Source of the DNA: Roseofilum reptotaenium CS-1145
Lineage (GTDB): Bacteria > Cyanobacteriota > Cyanobacteriia > Cyanobacteriales > Desertifilaceae
Direction: 5' to 3'
DNA: 64,000 nt
NCBI RefSeq assembly: GCF_028330985.1
Contig: NZ_JAQMUE010000088.1
Location: 148,191-212,190 of the forward strand
Shown: positions 55,490-64,000 of the stretch, piece after piece
Position numbering within the stretch: the first letter of the stretch is position 1
Layout: every line of letters begins with the position of its first letter
Notes under the pieces: generated by a model
The model's database searches: none
Told to the model about the DNA's origin: nothing
Seen by the model: the letters and a program-made list of their open reading frames with translations, nothing else
Translations under genes and position numbers: made by a program

Positions 55490-55666
55490 GAAACAATCCT
55501 CCTTTGCACTTCGGCTGGGTCGCTTCTCTTTATTCTAGGCCGTAGGCTTCTGCACAAAGCTTTAATTTTCAAAAATTGCCTAGAAAGATGTTGAATCGAA
55601 AATTTCTTTCTAACTCGCTCTGTGCATTCTCAGGTTCAACGGTTGTTGCACTCTACAAGTACAGAA

Positions 55667-56149
55667 TTAATGATTAATCATTTCTGTATCCTGGATCAAT
55701 TGGCCTTGAAAGACAAAATCGTCATGATTGTTGCTACTCAAAACCACAGTAACTTCATGATTGCCGGGGGGGAGTTCCTTTAGATAGTACCACGATCCGT
55801 AAATTCGGGTTATTTTTTCTCCATTAATGAATAAATGGGCGTGACCTACTCCGGGTTGGTGAGGTTGATTAACATGATGGGGAGCAAATTGGAAATTATC
55901 CACTTGAATTTCTAGATTCCAACCCGCTTTTGGATCTGGATGAACAATCAAATTTACCTGGGGAATGGGTTGTCCTGGAGTAATTTCGATCTGTCCATGG
56001 GAATGACCTCCTTGATGATGGTGTTCACCCTCTGATCGATGATGATGTTCACCGTCTGAACCTTGAGCGAAGGATTGAGTAATCCCAATTGTAAATATAG
56101 ATAAAGCGGCGGTTAGAGATACTCCCTGAAACAGTAGATTTCGGTTCAT
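55667..56149 (-). CDS. Exported His-rich protein
   Basis: 160 residues from ATG 56149 (MNRNLLFQG). Signal peptide with predicted cleavage after SFAQ. The mature N-terminus is rich in histidine (GEHHHRSEGEHHHQGGHSHG), suggesting metal binding, then a beta domain with WNLEIQVDNFQFAPHHVNQP, GVGHAHLFINGEKITRIYGS and PGNHEVTVVLSSNNHDDF, the pattern of periplasmic copper- or metal-associated domains. Not in an obvious metal operon; the exporter gene upstream is divergent. Confidence 0.75.
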   Translation of the reverse strand: MNRNLLFQGVSLTAALSIFTIGITQSFAQGSDGEHHHRSEGEHHHQGGHSHGQIEITPGQPIPQVNLIVHPDPKAGWNLEIQVDNFQFAPHHVNQPHQPGVGHAHLFINGEKITRIYGSWYYLKELPPGNHEVTVVLSSNNHDDFVFQGQLIQDTEMINH

Positions 56150-56461
56150 CTGGACGATCAAAAAAACAACATAAACTTGATAGCGTTCGGATTATACCAT
56201 ATACAACGATTCTCTCTTTTGTGGCATACCGCTTCAAGGCTTAGACCTTAACTCCTACAAGCTCTAGGTTAGAAAAATGGGTGAATTCTCCATCACGGAG
56301 TTGGGAAATCCCCCACGATCCAGTTCGGAAAATGTCTGAGTCATTTGCCCACAGGAGGGGAAACCAGTCTACCCTAAAAGTATGGGTTAATGCCTATTCA
56401 ACCCTAACCTAATTCAATTGACAGAACTCACTTGTCCTGATTCTTAAGGAATATTCAAATC
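56150..56461. other. 312-nt intergenic region, divergent promoters
   Basis: Holds promoters of the leftward His-rich gene and of the rightward exporter operon; a -35-like TTGACA is at 56418-56423 and AAGGA (56446-56450) precedes the exporter ATG. No gene recognised. Confidence 0.4.
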
Positions 56462-57964
56462 ATGCAATTGCCACTTATCCACCCCAAACTGGAAAAGCCG
56501 CTCCCTTGGCTGTTGGGACTGGTGGCTGTTTCGGCAGTTAGCGCAACTGGGATTGTCTATCTCAGCACTGATCGTTCTATGACTCAAGCGGAGGCGATCG
56601 CCTCCTTAACCATTCCTGCTGAAGCGGCTACGCTCACCATTCGCATTAATGCCAGTGGTGTAGTGCAACCGATTCGGCGCGTTAATGTCAGTCCCAAAGT
56701 GCAAGGGAGATTAGCCGAACTCTATGTGGAACAAGGCGATCGCGTGGAACAAGGACAACCCATCGCCCGCATGGAAAGAGCGGAACTCGAAGCCCAACTG
56801 CGACAAGCTCAAGCGAGATTAACCCGCACCCAAGCAGAACTCGATAAGGCGATCGCTGGAAACCGTTCGGAAGATATTGCTGAAGCTCAAGCCCGACTCA
56901 GACGCACCCAAGCCACGTTAGCGGAACTGCAAGCAGGGAGCCGTTCGGAAGACATTGCCGAAGCTCAAGCCTCCCTCAACCGTGCCCAAGCTCTGGTCGC
57001 TGAAGCCGAATCTCGTTTAGACTTAGCCCAAGAACGAGCGGACCGAAATCAACGCCTTGCTGATGAGGGAGCCATTTCTAGGGATGAACTGGATCAACGA
57101 CTGGACGATCGCCGTCGCGCCCAAGCTTATCTAGAGCAAACCCAAGCCGGGGCGATCGAAGCCCAGCGCCGTCTGGAGCGCCTGCAAAATGGTTCTAGAG
57201 TTGAAGACATTGCTGAAGCCAAAGCCACCGTCGCCGAATCCCAAGCTGCCCTAGACCGCCTAATCAATGGTACTCGCCCTGAAGATATTGCCCAAGCCCA
57301 GGCACAACTGGCTGAAGGAAAAGCCAATCTGCAATACTATCAAGTGCAACTTGAAGATACGGAAGTTAAAGCACCGTTTTCTGGGTTAATTGTGCAGAAA
57401 TATGCCGAACCGGGAGCCTTTGTTACTCCAGTCACCGCAGCATCTTCAGCGGACTCAGCGACCTCAACCTCTATTGTTGCTTTAGCTCAAGGGTTGGAAG
57501 TTTTAGCCAAAGTACCAGAAGCTGACATTAGTCAAATCTACCCCAATCAAAAAGTAGAAATTATTGCCGATGCCTATCCTGATCGCACCTTTGAAGGTCG
57601 CGTTCATCTGATTGCCCCGGAAGCTATTAAAGAACGGGATGTCACCCTATTTCAAGTGCGCGTAGAAATTGAAACGGGATTAGAGTTGCTCCAGTCGGGG
57701 ATGAATGTGGATTTATCTTTTGTCGGCGATGAACTCACCAATGCCTTAGTCGTTCCCACCGTGGCTATTATTACGAATCAGGGAGAAACTGGGGTGTTAG
57801 TACCTGGGGATGGCGATCTTCCCCAATTTCAACCCGTAACTATTGGCCCCTTGTTAGGCAATCAGATCCAAATTTTAGAGGGTATTGAACCCGGTCAACC
57901 CGTGTTTGTGGAATTACCCGATGGCAAAACCCTGAATGAAATTATTAATCGAGAGATCAAGTAG
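56462..57964 (+). CDS. Membrane fusion protein of an ABC exporter (MacA/HlyD type)
   Basis: 500 residues. One TM helix near the N-terminus (LPWLLGLVAVSAVSATGIVY), lipoyl half-motifs RRVNVSPKVQGRLAELYVEQ and DTEVKAPFSGLIVQKYAEPG flanking a long alpha-hairpin. The hairpin contains four repeats of a (N/S)RSEDIAEAQA-type unit, such as AGSRSEDIAEAQASLNRAQA. AAGGA 11 nt upstream of ATG 56462. First gene of a three-gene operon with permease (5-nt gap) and ATPase. Links the inner membrane to an outer-membrane TolC-type channel. Confidence 0.91.
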   Translation: MQLPLIHPKLEKPLPWLLGLVAVSAVSATGIVYLSTDRSMTQAEAIASLTIPAEAATLTIRINASGVVQPIRRVNVSPKVQGRLAELYVEQGDRVEQGQPIARMERAELEAQLRQAQARLTRTQAELDKAIAGNRSEDIAEAQARLRRTQATLAELQAGSRSEDIAEAQASLNRAQALVAEAESRLDLAQERADRNQRLADEGAISRDELDQRLDDRRRAQAYLEQTQAGAIEAQRRLERLQNGSRVEDIAEAKATVAESQAALDRLINGTRPEDIAQAQAQLAEGKANLQYYQVQLEDTEVKAPFSGLIVQKYAEPGAFVTPVTAASSADSATSTSIVALAQGLEVLAKVPEADISQIYPNQKVEIIADAYPDRTFEGRVHLIAPEAIKERDVTLFQVRVEIETGLELLQSGMNVDLSFVGDELTNALVVPTVAIITNQGETGVLVPGDGDLPQFQPVTIGPLLGNQIQILEGIEPGQPVFVELPDGKTLNEIINREIK

Positions 57965-57969
57965 AGATT

Positions 57970-59187
57970 ATGGATATCCTAGAGAGCATCAAAATTGCGG
58001 GTAAAACCCTCCTCGGGAATAAAATGCGAAGCACCCTAACCATGCTGGGCATTATTATTGGTAACTCGTCTGTTATTGCCATGATTGGCATTGGTGAAGG
58101 AACCCAAAACTATGTCACCAACCAAGTCGGTTCTTTAGGCCCCAATGTTTTATTTGTCATACCTGGAAATCCCAATGCTCAGAGACAGAGTATTGTAGCG
58201 CCGCAAACCTTAGTCCTAGAGGATGCGGAGGCGATCGCCGAACAAGTCCCCTCAGTCGAAGCAGTTGCTCCCAGGTTAAGCGTGAGGGAAACGATTAGTT
58301 ACCAAGGAAATAATGTGGCCATTTCCATTACCGGAACGACCCCAGAATTCCTTACGGTACGCAGCTTAGAGATAGCCAACGGTCGCTTTTTGAATGAATT
58401 AGATATCAAGCGTCGAGAAACGGTGGTTGCCATTGGCTCGGAGTTAGCGACCAGCTTATTTGGAAATCGCAATCCAGTTGGAGAAACCATACGCTTAAAA
58501 TCGATTAGTTTTCGCATTATTGGCGTGATGCAACCCAAGGGTTCATCCTTTGGCGATAACATGGATATGGCAGCCTATATTCCCCTCTCAACCCTGACGA
58601 ACCGCATTAGCGGGAATACTTCCCCCTATGGGACGCAGGTGGGTTCAATTTCTATTTCCATTGAGACCGAAGATCGCATGAATGCGGCCAAGTTCCAGAT
58701 TGAAAACTTGCTCAGGTTCCGGCATAACATTACCGATGAAGATGATTTTACGGTGCGCTCCCAGAAGGAATTAATGAATATTTTAGGCAGTATTACCGGA
58801 GCTTTAACTATCCTACTGGCGGCAATTTCTGGTATCTCCTTGCTGGTGGGTGGCATTGGCATTATGAATATTATGCTGGTGTCTGTGACCGAACGAACTC
58901 AAGAAATCGGGTTAAGAAAGGCGATTGGAGCATCAGAGCAAGATATTTTAATTCAGTTTATGATCGAAGCTATTATTTTATCGGTTATGGGCGGATTAAT
59001 TGGCACGGGATTGGGGATTAGTGGCATTTGGGTCATTAGTAGCTTAACTGCTTTAGACGCAGAAGTTTCCCTACTTGCTATTGCCACAGCCGTGGGTGTT
59101 TCCGGAACCATTGGCTTGTTTTTTGGTGTGTTTCCCGCCCGACAAGCGGCTAAACTTGATCCTATTGTTGCCTTGCGTAGTGCTTAA
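57970..59187 (+). CDS. MacB/YknZ-type ABC transporter permease
   Basis: 405 residues. TM1 (~20-42, STLTMLGIIIGNSSVIAMIG), periplasmic MacB_PCD domain, and three C-terminal TM helices with FtsX motifs RTQEIGLRKAIGASEQDILI and FFGVFPARQAAKLDPIVALR. This is MacB-type topology with the ATPase on a separate chain. Likely exports a lipid, peptide or antibiotic-like compound. The DevBCA order is the same but the sequence resembles MacB/YknYZ more. Confidence 0.92.
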   Translation: MDILESIKIAGKTLLGNKMRSTLTMLGIIIGNSSVIAMIGIGEGTQNYVTNQVGSLGPNVLFVIPGNPNAQRQSIVAPQTLVLEDAEAIAEQVPSVEAVAPRLSVRETISYQGNNVAISITGTTPEFLTVRSLEIANGRFLNELDIKRRETVVAIGSELATSLFGNRNPVGETIRLKSISFRIIGVMQPKGSSFGDNMDMAAYIPLSTLTNRISGNTSPYGTQVGSISISIETEDRMNAAKFQIENLLRFRHNITDEDDFTVRSQKELMNILGSITGALTILLAAISGISLLVGGIGIMNIMLVSVTERTQEIGLRKAIGASEQDILIQFMIEAIILSVMGGLIGTGLGISGIWVISSLTALDAEVSLLAIATAVGVSGTIGLFFGVFPARQAAKLDPIVALRSA

Positions 59188-59205
59188 ATAGAGAAAATAA
59201 AATCC

Positions 59206-59931
59206 ATGAATCAGGAATTAGAAAAAAAAGATATTATTCGCTTAGAACAGATCTCAAAAGTCTATAAAATGGGCGATGTGGAAGTTCAGGCGATCGCTGA
59301 TGTGAGTTTGACGATTAAATCGGGGGAATATTGCTCAATTATGGGGCCTTCCGGCTCTGGAAAATCCACCGCCATGAATATTATTGGCTGTTTAGACCGT
59401 CCCACTACAGGACACTATTATCTAGATGGTACAGATGTGGCTCAGTTGCCCAAACAGGAACTAGCTAGCATTCGCAATCAAAAACTGGGGTTTGTATTTC
59501 AGCAATTTCATTTATTAGCCCAATTAACAGCCCTAGAAAATGTGATGTTGCCCATGGTTTATGCTGGAATTAAAGGGCGCGAACGTCAAGAACGAGCAGC
59601 AGAAGCCTTAAAGCAAGTGGGTTTAGAAAATCGGATGAAAAATAAACCCAATCAACTCTCTGGGGGACAACAGCAACGGGTGGCGATCGCTAGAGCTATT
59701 GTCAATCGTCCCGTTGTCTTGCTTGCAGACGAACCAACGGGTGCATTAGACACTAAAACGACTGAAGAAGTGATGAATATTTTTACCCAACTTAACCGCA
59801 ATGGCATGACGGTTGTGATGGTTACCCACGAACCGGATGTGGCTCGACTCACCAACCGCGTTATTTGGTTTAGGGATGGTGAAGTGGTTCAGTCTAATTT
59901 TAATTTAGAAGAGCTGCACGCAAACATTTAA
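59206..59931 (+). CDS. MacB/LolD-type ABC ATPase
   Basis: 241 residues. Walker A GPSGSGKSTAMNIIGCLDRP, Q-loop QQFHLLAQLTALENVMLP, signature LSGGQQQRVAIARAIVNRP, Walker B LLADEPTGALDTKT, H-loop VVMVTHEPDVA. Third gene of the exporter operon, 18 nt after the permease. Energises the mechanotransmission-type exporter. Confidence 0.95.
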   Translation: MNQELEKKDIIRLEQISKVYKMGDVEVQAIADVSLTIKSGEYCSIMGPSGSGKSTAMNIIGCLDRPTTGHYYLDGTDVAQLPKQELASIRNQKLGFVFQQFHLLAQLTALENVMLPMVYAGIKGRERQERAAEALKQVGLENRMKNKPNQLSGGQQQRVAIARAIVNRPVVLLADEPTGALDTKTTEEVMNIFTQLNRNGMTVVMVTHEPDVARLTNRVIWFRDGEVVQSNFNLEELHANI

Positions 59932-60102
59932 GGATTTGATCGGTTAACTGGAATTGTTTGAGAACAGAACTGAGGCTAAAGTTACTGTACGGCATAAAAG
60001 AAGCCCTATAAGATAAATTAAAACCCGCCTCTAGTCCTTGTTGAGAACGATCGCTGCGGGTTCAGAGATACTCAGATACAACGTCTAGGGGGCACAGTTC
60101 AA

Positions 60103-60243
60103 TTAGCCCAAAGCATAGGCTGATTGTAGTCCCCACCAAATTAAAAGGGCAATCCCACCTAACACAACAATAGACGAGAGGGCGATCGCCGCAGGGCTAT
60201 CAGCTCCTTTGAATTTCATGATGCCGCGATTTAAGTCAGACAT
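60103..60243 (-). CDS. 46-residue single-TM protein
   Basis: Encodes MSDLNRGIMKFKGADSP... with a single TM helix (AIALSSIVVLGGIALLIWWG) and short C-tail ending AYALG. GGAGG lies 9 nt upstream of ATG 60243, and the codons read normally. The size and the motif NRGIMKFKGADSP suggest a conserved small thylakoid- or photosystem-associated protein, but I cannot name it. Leftward, divergent from the SGNH hydrolase. Confidence 0.75.
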   Translation of the reverse strand: MSDLNRGIMKFKGADSPAAIALSSIVVLGGIALLIWWGLQSAYALG

Positions 60244-60389
60244 GACGATTAGCCTCCATCAGAACAAGGGTAAACGGTTTAACAAACTGACCCAGCCCTA
60301 GGGTAACGGTTCCTAGCTTGAGTGTCCATCACCCAATAGGGCGATCGAGTAGGATAGAAAAAGTCAAATCAGGCAGAGACTCCGAATTC

Positions 60390-61355
60390 ATGGGCCAGAT
60401 TAAAATTCTATTATTGATTGGCGCGATCGCTCTAGGCCTTTTTACTTTCTTAGAAGTTGCCCTACGCGCTCTCTTCGGTTTGGGGAAACCCTTAATTTAC
60501 AAAGTCGATCCAGAGATTGGCTATTTACTCGCTCCTTCCCAAACTACGCGCCGGTTTGGAAATCGGATTACCATTAATCAATATTCGATGCGCAGTCCTG
60601 AGATTAGCGAGCAACCAGAACCGGGTACTCAACGGATATTACTGCTGGGAGATTCCATTGCCAATGGCGGATGGTGGACAGATCAAGAGCAAATTCTCTC
60701 GAACCTGATTGGCAATAAACTGAAGGAAGAGAGCAGTAAACCCGTGGAAGTGCTGAATATTTCTGCCAATTCCTGGTGTCCGCGCAATGAGATTGCCTAT
60801 TTACGGCAATATGGAACATTTGGGGCAGAAGCGATTATTCTGTTAATTAATACTGACGATCTATTTGGCACTGCACCGACTTCCATCCCCGTAGGGCGCG
60901 ATCGCTTTTATCCTAATCAATATCCTCCCCTCGCTATCGTCGAAGCCTTTACCCGCTTCGTTTTGCCCTATGAGTCTCCCCCAGAAATGGCACAAGTTCG
61001 AGCCGAAAAAGGCGATCGCGTGGGCTTTAATTTACAAGCCATTCAGGACATTCACAGCTACGCCCAAGAAAATCAGGCCCAAGTCCTCCTAGCCATGACT
61101 CCCCTCAAGCGCGAACTCGGAGAACCCGGCCCTAGAGACTATGAACTCAAAGCCAGGAAACGCCTTTCAGCCCTCACCGAAGAGCAACAAATCCCCTATA
61201 TTGACTTTTTACCTATTTTTAACGCTCAAGAGAACCTAGATAGCCTTTATCGAGACCACATCCACCTCAATTACCTTAGCAACCAATTAGTTACACAAAG
61301 CCTATCGGATCGATTAAAAAGTATGGGGGTAATGGGTAATATCAAGTCCCCTTAA
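60390..61355 (+). CDS. SGNH/GDSL hydrolase, membrane-anchored
   Basis: 321 residues from ATG 60390 (MGQIKILLL). N-terminal TM anchor (ILLLIGAIALGLFTFLEVAL), SGNH block I RILLLGDSIANGGWW with the catalytic Ser, a block with NISANSWCPRNEIAYL, and block V RDHIHLNYL holding the catalytic Asp-His. Likely an esterase or acyl-hydrolase acting on surface polymer or lipid. Substrate unknown. The MITE at 61398 follows. Confidence 0.87.
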   Translation: MGQIKILLLIGAIALGLFTFLEVALRALFGLGKPLIYKVDPEIGYLLAPSQTTRRFGNRITINQYSMRSPEISEQPEPGTQRILLLGDSIANGGWWTDQEQILSNLIGNKLKEESSKPVEVLNISANSWCPRNEIAYLRQYGTFGAEAIILLINTDDLFGTAPTSIPVGRDRFYPNQYPPLAIVEAFTRFVLPYESPPEMAQVRAEKGDRVGFNLQAIQDIHSYAQENQAQVLLAMTPLKRELGEPGPRDYELKARKRLSALTEEQQIPYIDFLPIFNAQENLDSLYRDHIHLNYLSNQLVTQSLSDRLKSMGVMGNIKSP

Positions 61356-61397
61356 TCAACCCTAATTAAGAAGAGAGCAAATCATCCGTAGTGGACT

Positions 61398-61514
61398 GTT
61401 TCACCTAAAATAGGGCTTTGTTTGTAGTAAGCACGAAGAGTGCTTAAAAGCCTAGCTGGAGATTGCTCAAGCCCTCACTACAAACAAAATCTATTGCACC
61501 ATTTTAGATGAAAC
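61398..61514. mobile_element. MITE-like element with GTTTCA...TGAAAC ends
   Basis: Outer inverted ends GTTTCACCTAAAAT and ATTTTAGATGAAAC enclose TTTGTTTGTAG / CTACAAACAAA, giving an imperfect long inverted repeat; an internal hairpin TAAGCAC-GAAGA-GTGCTTA is at 61428-61446. No coding capacity. Between the SGNH hydrolase and the HTH-NACHT gene. Confidence 0.55.
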
Positions 61515-61633
61515 GATCCCGTAGGGTGCGTTAGTGGAAGCCTAACGTACCGAGCAATCTAGCAGTAACTTTGCAGTAACATAGACGTGGAGATAGAAGC
61601 CGGGTTTCTTAGAACATCGCGGGGGCAAGCCAT

Positions 61634-63910
61634 ATGACGATAACTTGGGAAGAATTTATCAAAGAGATCTCTGGCAAGCGCGGGTTATCTCCCGATCAAG
61701 AAAAGACTTTACTGGCACGACTTCCAAGCGAAGATCAATGTTTAGCTGAGGAAATAGTAGCGAATGAACTCAACATTACTCTGAAAACAGTTAAGAAGAG
61801 AATGAGTAAAGTTCATAAGAAATTCAAAGATGTCTTGGACGATTATGATTGTTTCATCTCTTCAAGTTTAAAGAAAACTATCGTATTGCATGATTTTCTG
61901 AAAAAAGAATATCGTCAAAGATGCAGTTCTGTCATTCCAGATCGTTCCACAATTCCGTATTCAGACGAATTTGAAGGACTGATTCAAGAGAAAATTAAAG
62001 ATTTTTGCGGTCGTGAATTTGTGTTTCAGGAATTCGATCGGTTTATTCAAGATAATCCTGAAGGATATTTCACCGTCGTTGGGAATCAAGGTATGGGAAA
62101 AACAGCCCTGGCAGCCAAGTTAGTCTCCGAGCGTCAATATCCCCATTATTTTAATATTTTAAATGACAACAGAAACACTCCAGAATCCTTTCGGAAAAGT
62201 ATGACAAAGGATTTGATTGAGCGTTATAAACTGATCGATGCATGGGGATACGATTTACAAGGATTGCTAGAAGAAAAAGTCAGGCAAAAACTGCACCCAG
62301 GAGAGAAACTCATTTTAGTTATTGATGCCTTGGATGAAGTTAATCAAGAACTAGGTAACAACCTTTTATCTTTACCCATGAGGCTACCAAAGCAGGTTTA
62401 TATTTTCTTGACTAGGGGACCCTATAATCGAAAAACTAAGCGATTGAATATTGATCCTAGTGTTCCCTATTTTGAGTTGGACTTGAGGGAAGAGGAGTAT
62501 ATGCAGCTCAGTGAGAGGGATATTAAAGCCTATATTCATTTATGGTTGCAAGACCCACAGTATCAGGAGGGTTTGCAGCATTGGATAGAGGAGCGTAACC
62601 TTACAACAGAAGATTTTGTGGTGCAGATAGCAGAGAAAAGTGAAAATAATTTTATGTATCTGCACTATCTGTTACCAGCTCTTGCCAACGGCCAATATAA
62701 AGATTTGCAGTTAGCCCAGTTACCCAATGGCTTAGAGGACTATTATCAAACCCATTGGGTGTGGATGGGGATGGAGTCGGAAGTAAAGCAGTTGATGGCG
62801 ATTATTCTCTTTATTTTGAAGGAAGTGGGGACTCCCATTTCCAGTGAAATGATTGCCGAAATTGCCGAGCAAGATCGGGCAGAAGTGGACAGGGTTTTGA
62901 GCTGTTGGATGGAATATTTAAAGATGGCTCATCTAGATGGGGAATGTTGCTATCGTATCGATCGTGCCAGTTTCTTGAATTTTTTGCAGAAGAAGACAGC
63001 GTTAAAACAAAATCGCCAGCTTTTTCAGGATGTGAATCGACGCATTATTGATTACCTGGAAGAGGGAACTATGATACAAATGACCATCGCCGAGAAACTG
63101 GCCGCCAAATCCCCTTCCTTTCAACGGGTGTATCTGGGGAGACTACCCTATCGATATGCCCAGACTGAGCAGTGGGAAAAGTATCGCCAACTGCTAACCA
63201 ACTTTGAGTTTATCGAAGCGAAGATTAACCATCCAGAATTTGGTGTGCAGGCGCTGATTGAAGATTATGACTTAATCGATGCAGAGGCAGAAAAGGCCAA
63301 AGTGCTGAAATTGGTGCAAGGAGCGCTGCGGATGTCTGCCCATGTGTTGCAGGAGGATCGCAGCCAACTGGTGGGGCAACTCCTGGGACGGATGCTGGGA
63401 TTCAAGCATCCAGAGATTCAACAGTTGCTGGCCCAGGCTAACCAGAGTCAAACCCCTGGTCTGCGTCCTTTGACTCCTAGTTTAAAGCCTCCAGGGGGAG
63501 CGCTCGTCTGCATCTTGGAAGGTCATAGCGACTCGGTTAATGCTGTAGCACTAACTCCGGATGGGCAGCGAGCAATTTCTGGTTCAAACGATAAGACCTT
63601 GAAAGTGTGGAATCTAAAGACTAGGGAGCTAGAGCAGACTCTCACAGGTCATCAAGGCTCAGTTAGAGCTGTAGCTGTAACTCCGGATGGGGAGCGAGCG
63701 ATTTCTGGTTCAGATGACGAAACCCTAAAAGTATGGAATCTGAAGATGGGGGAATTAGAGCAGACTCTCACAGGTCATCAAGGCTGGGTTAGTGCTGTAG
63801 TCGTAACTCTAGATGGGGAACGAGCGATTTCTGGTTCAGGGTGCACCATAAAGGTATGGGTGCGATTCGTTCAGCCCAAAAGGAAAGGGATAAAAAAAAC
63901 CAAAACGTAG
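61634..63910 (+). CDS. HTH-NACHT STAND protein with short WD40 tail
   Basis: 758 residues. Residues ~18-65 are a helical HTH-like domain (SPDQEKTLLARLPSEDQCLA, LNITLKTVKKRMSKVHKKF). Residues ~120-400 hold a STAND ATPase: Walker A GNQGMGKTALAAK (150-162), Walker B KLILVIDALDEVNQEL (~225-240). A winged/helical linker follows, then three WD40 repeats from about residue 624 (TLTGHQGSVRAVAVTPDGER, AISGSDDETLKVWNLK). The third repeat decays at SGSGCTIKVWV and a basic tail ends the protein. A WD40 propeller normally has seven blades, so the C-terminus looks truncated, perhaps by recombination among repeats. Likely signalling or conflict sensor. Confidence 0.85.
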   Translation: MTITWEEFIKEISGKRGLSPDQEKTLLARLPSEDQCLAEEIVANELNITLKTVKKRMSKVHKKFKDVLDDYDCFISSSLKKTIVLHDFLKKEYRQRCSSVIPDRSTIPYSDEFEGLIQEKIKDFCGREFVFQEFDRFIQDNPEGYFTVVGNQGMGKTALAAKLVSERQYPHYFNILNDNRNTPESFRKSMTKDLIERYKLIDAWGYDLQGLLEEKVRQKLHPGEKLILVIDALDEVNQELGNNLLSLPMRLPKQVYIFLTRGPYNRKTKRLNIDPSVPYFELDLREEEYMQLSERDIKAYIHLWLQDPQYQEGLQHWIEERNLTTEDFVVQIAEKSENNFMYLHYLLPALANGQYKDLQLAQLPNGLEDYYQTHWVWMGMESEVKQLMAIILFILKEVGTPISSEMIAEIAEQDRAEVDRVLSCWMEYLKMAHLDGECCYRIDRASFLNFLQKKTALKQNRQLFQDVNRRIIDYLEEGTMIQMTIAEKLAAKSPSFQRVYLGRLPYRYAQTEQWEKYRQLLTNFEFIEAKINHPEFGVQALIEDYDLIDAEAEKAKVLKLVQGALRMSAHVLQEDRSQLVGQLLGRMLGFKHPEIQQLLAQANQSQTPGLRPLTPSLKPPGGALVCILEGHSDSVNAVALTPDGQRAISGSNDKTLKVWNLKTRELEQTLTGHQGSVRAVAVTPDGERAISGSDDETLKVWNLKMGELEQTLTGHQGWVSAVVVTLDGERAISGSGCTIKVWVRFVQPKRKGIKKTKT
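63520..63865 (+). repeat. Three 126-nt WD40-coding tandem repeats
   Basis: Units share CTCACAGGTCATCAAGGCT, GGGGAGCGAGCGATTTCTGG and GGTTCAGATGACGA-type segments. High nucleotide identity between units 1-3 suggests recent duplication or gene conversion. Confidence 0.75.
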
Positions 63911-64000
63911 GGCTGATAGGGGTCACAAGCCCTTATAACTGAGAAATTGTTCTCAATCGGTGAGAGCGTCTGGACTCCACTTCCTATCCAATAAAGGAAG

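Noticed and set aside
56462..59931. Naming the exporter devBCA
   Set aside because: Gene order is the same, but permease motifs (GLRKAIGAS, MacB_PCD layout) fit the MacB/YknYZ group; no heterocyst gene is nearby.

Overview
The window is 64 kb of a cyanobacterial chromosome. The evidence is chlB (dark-operative protochlorophyllide reductase), sasA (clock output kinase with a KaiB-like domain), a GUN4-domain protein, the cyanobacterial type of glutamate-cysteine ligase, and very many copies of the HIP1 octamer GCGATCGC and its core. Dispersed hairpin repeats, heptamer repeats related to GGCAATA, and many large signalling and STAND proteins suggest a filamentous, oscillatorian-type cyanobacterium. 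The genus cannot be fixed from sequence reading alone.

Layout. 0-9 kb: 5' part of aspS, a peroxiredoxin-glutaredoxin fusion, a BtaA-like (DUF3419) protein, tRNA-Gly, a GUN4-like protein, a small membrane protein, a ComM-type AAA ATPase, a hybrid histidine kinase and a YHS-domain lipoprotein. 9-13 kb: an unusual PlsY-like/PEP-utilising phosphotransferase fusion and an Rpn-family nuclease. 13.3-21.1 kb: an accessory island with five small leftward genes (two papain-fold proteins, a DUF1232 membrane protein, a Gly/Ala-rich hydrophobic protein, a one-TM protein), divergent from a rightward pair: an HTH/DUF1822-like protein and a 1236-residue CHAT (caspase-like)-NACHT protein. Four copies of a 16-nt palindrome related to TACCACAAATGTGGTA sit 43-64 bp upstream of four of these genes. 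21-36 kb: housekeeping genes (cobU, 2-Cys peroxiredoxin, tRNA-Met, LysM/M23 peptidase, trmL, gshA, a TrkA/RCK channel-like protein, mtnA, a methyltransferase, an aminotransferase, sasA, tRNA-Lys). 36-56 kb: a CPBP membrane protease, an AbrB/PIN toxin-antitoxin pair, a GT39 glycosyltransferase, a large multi-sensor kinase, purF, purL, a DUF4279 protein, pgsA, miaB, chlB, a Uma2-like protein and a His-rich secreted protein. 56-64 kb: a tripartite MacAB-like ABC exporter, a 46-residue membrane protein, an SGNH hydrolase and an HTH-NACHT protein with a short WD40 tail.

The best candidate for an undescribed system is the 13.3-21.1 kb island. It reads as a regulated conflict or programmed-death module. 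The NACHT ATPase would be the sensor and switch, the CHAT protease the activated enzyme, and the small membrane or hydrophobic proteins and papain-like enzymes the possible substrates or effectors, all tied together by one shared operator. Domain identities and the repeated operator are read from the sequence; the mechanism is inference. Secondary points of interest are a motif shared by both peroxiredoxin promoters 23 kb apart, the PlsY-phosphotransferase fusion whose second acyltransferase motif is degenerate, and a channel-like RCK protein lacking a canonical selectivity filter.
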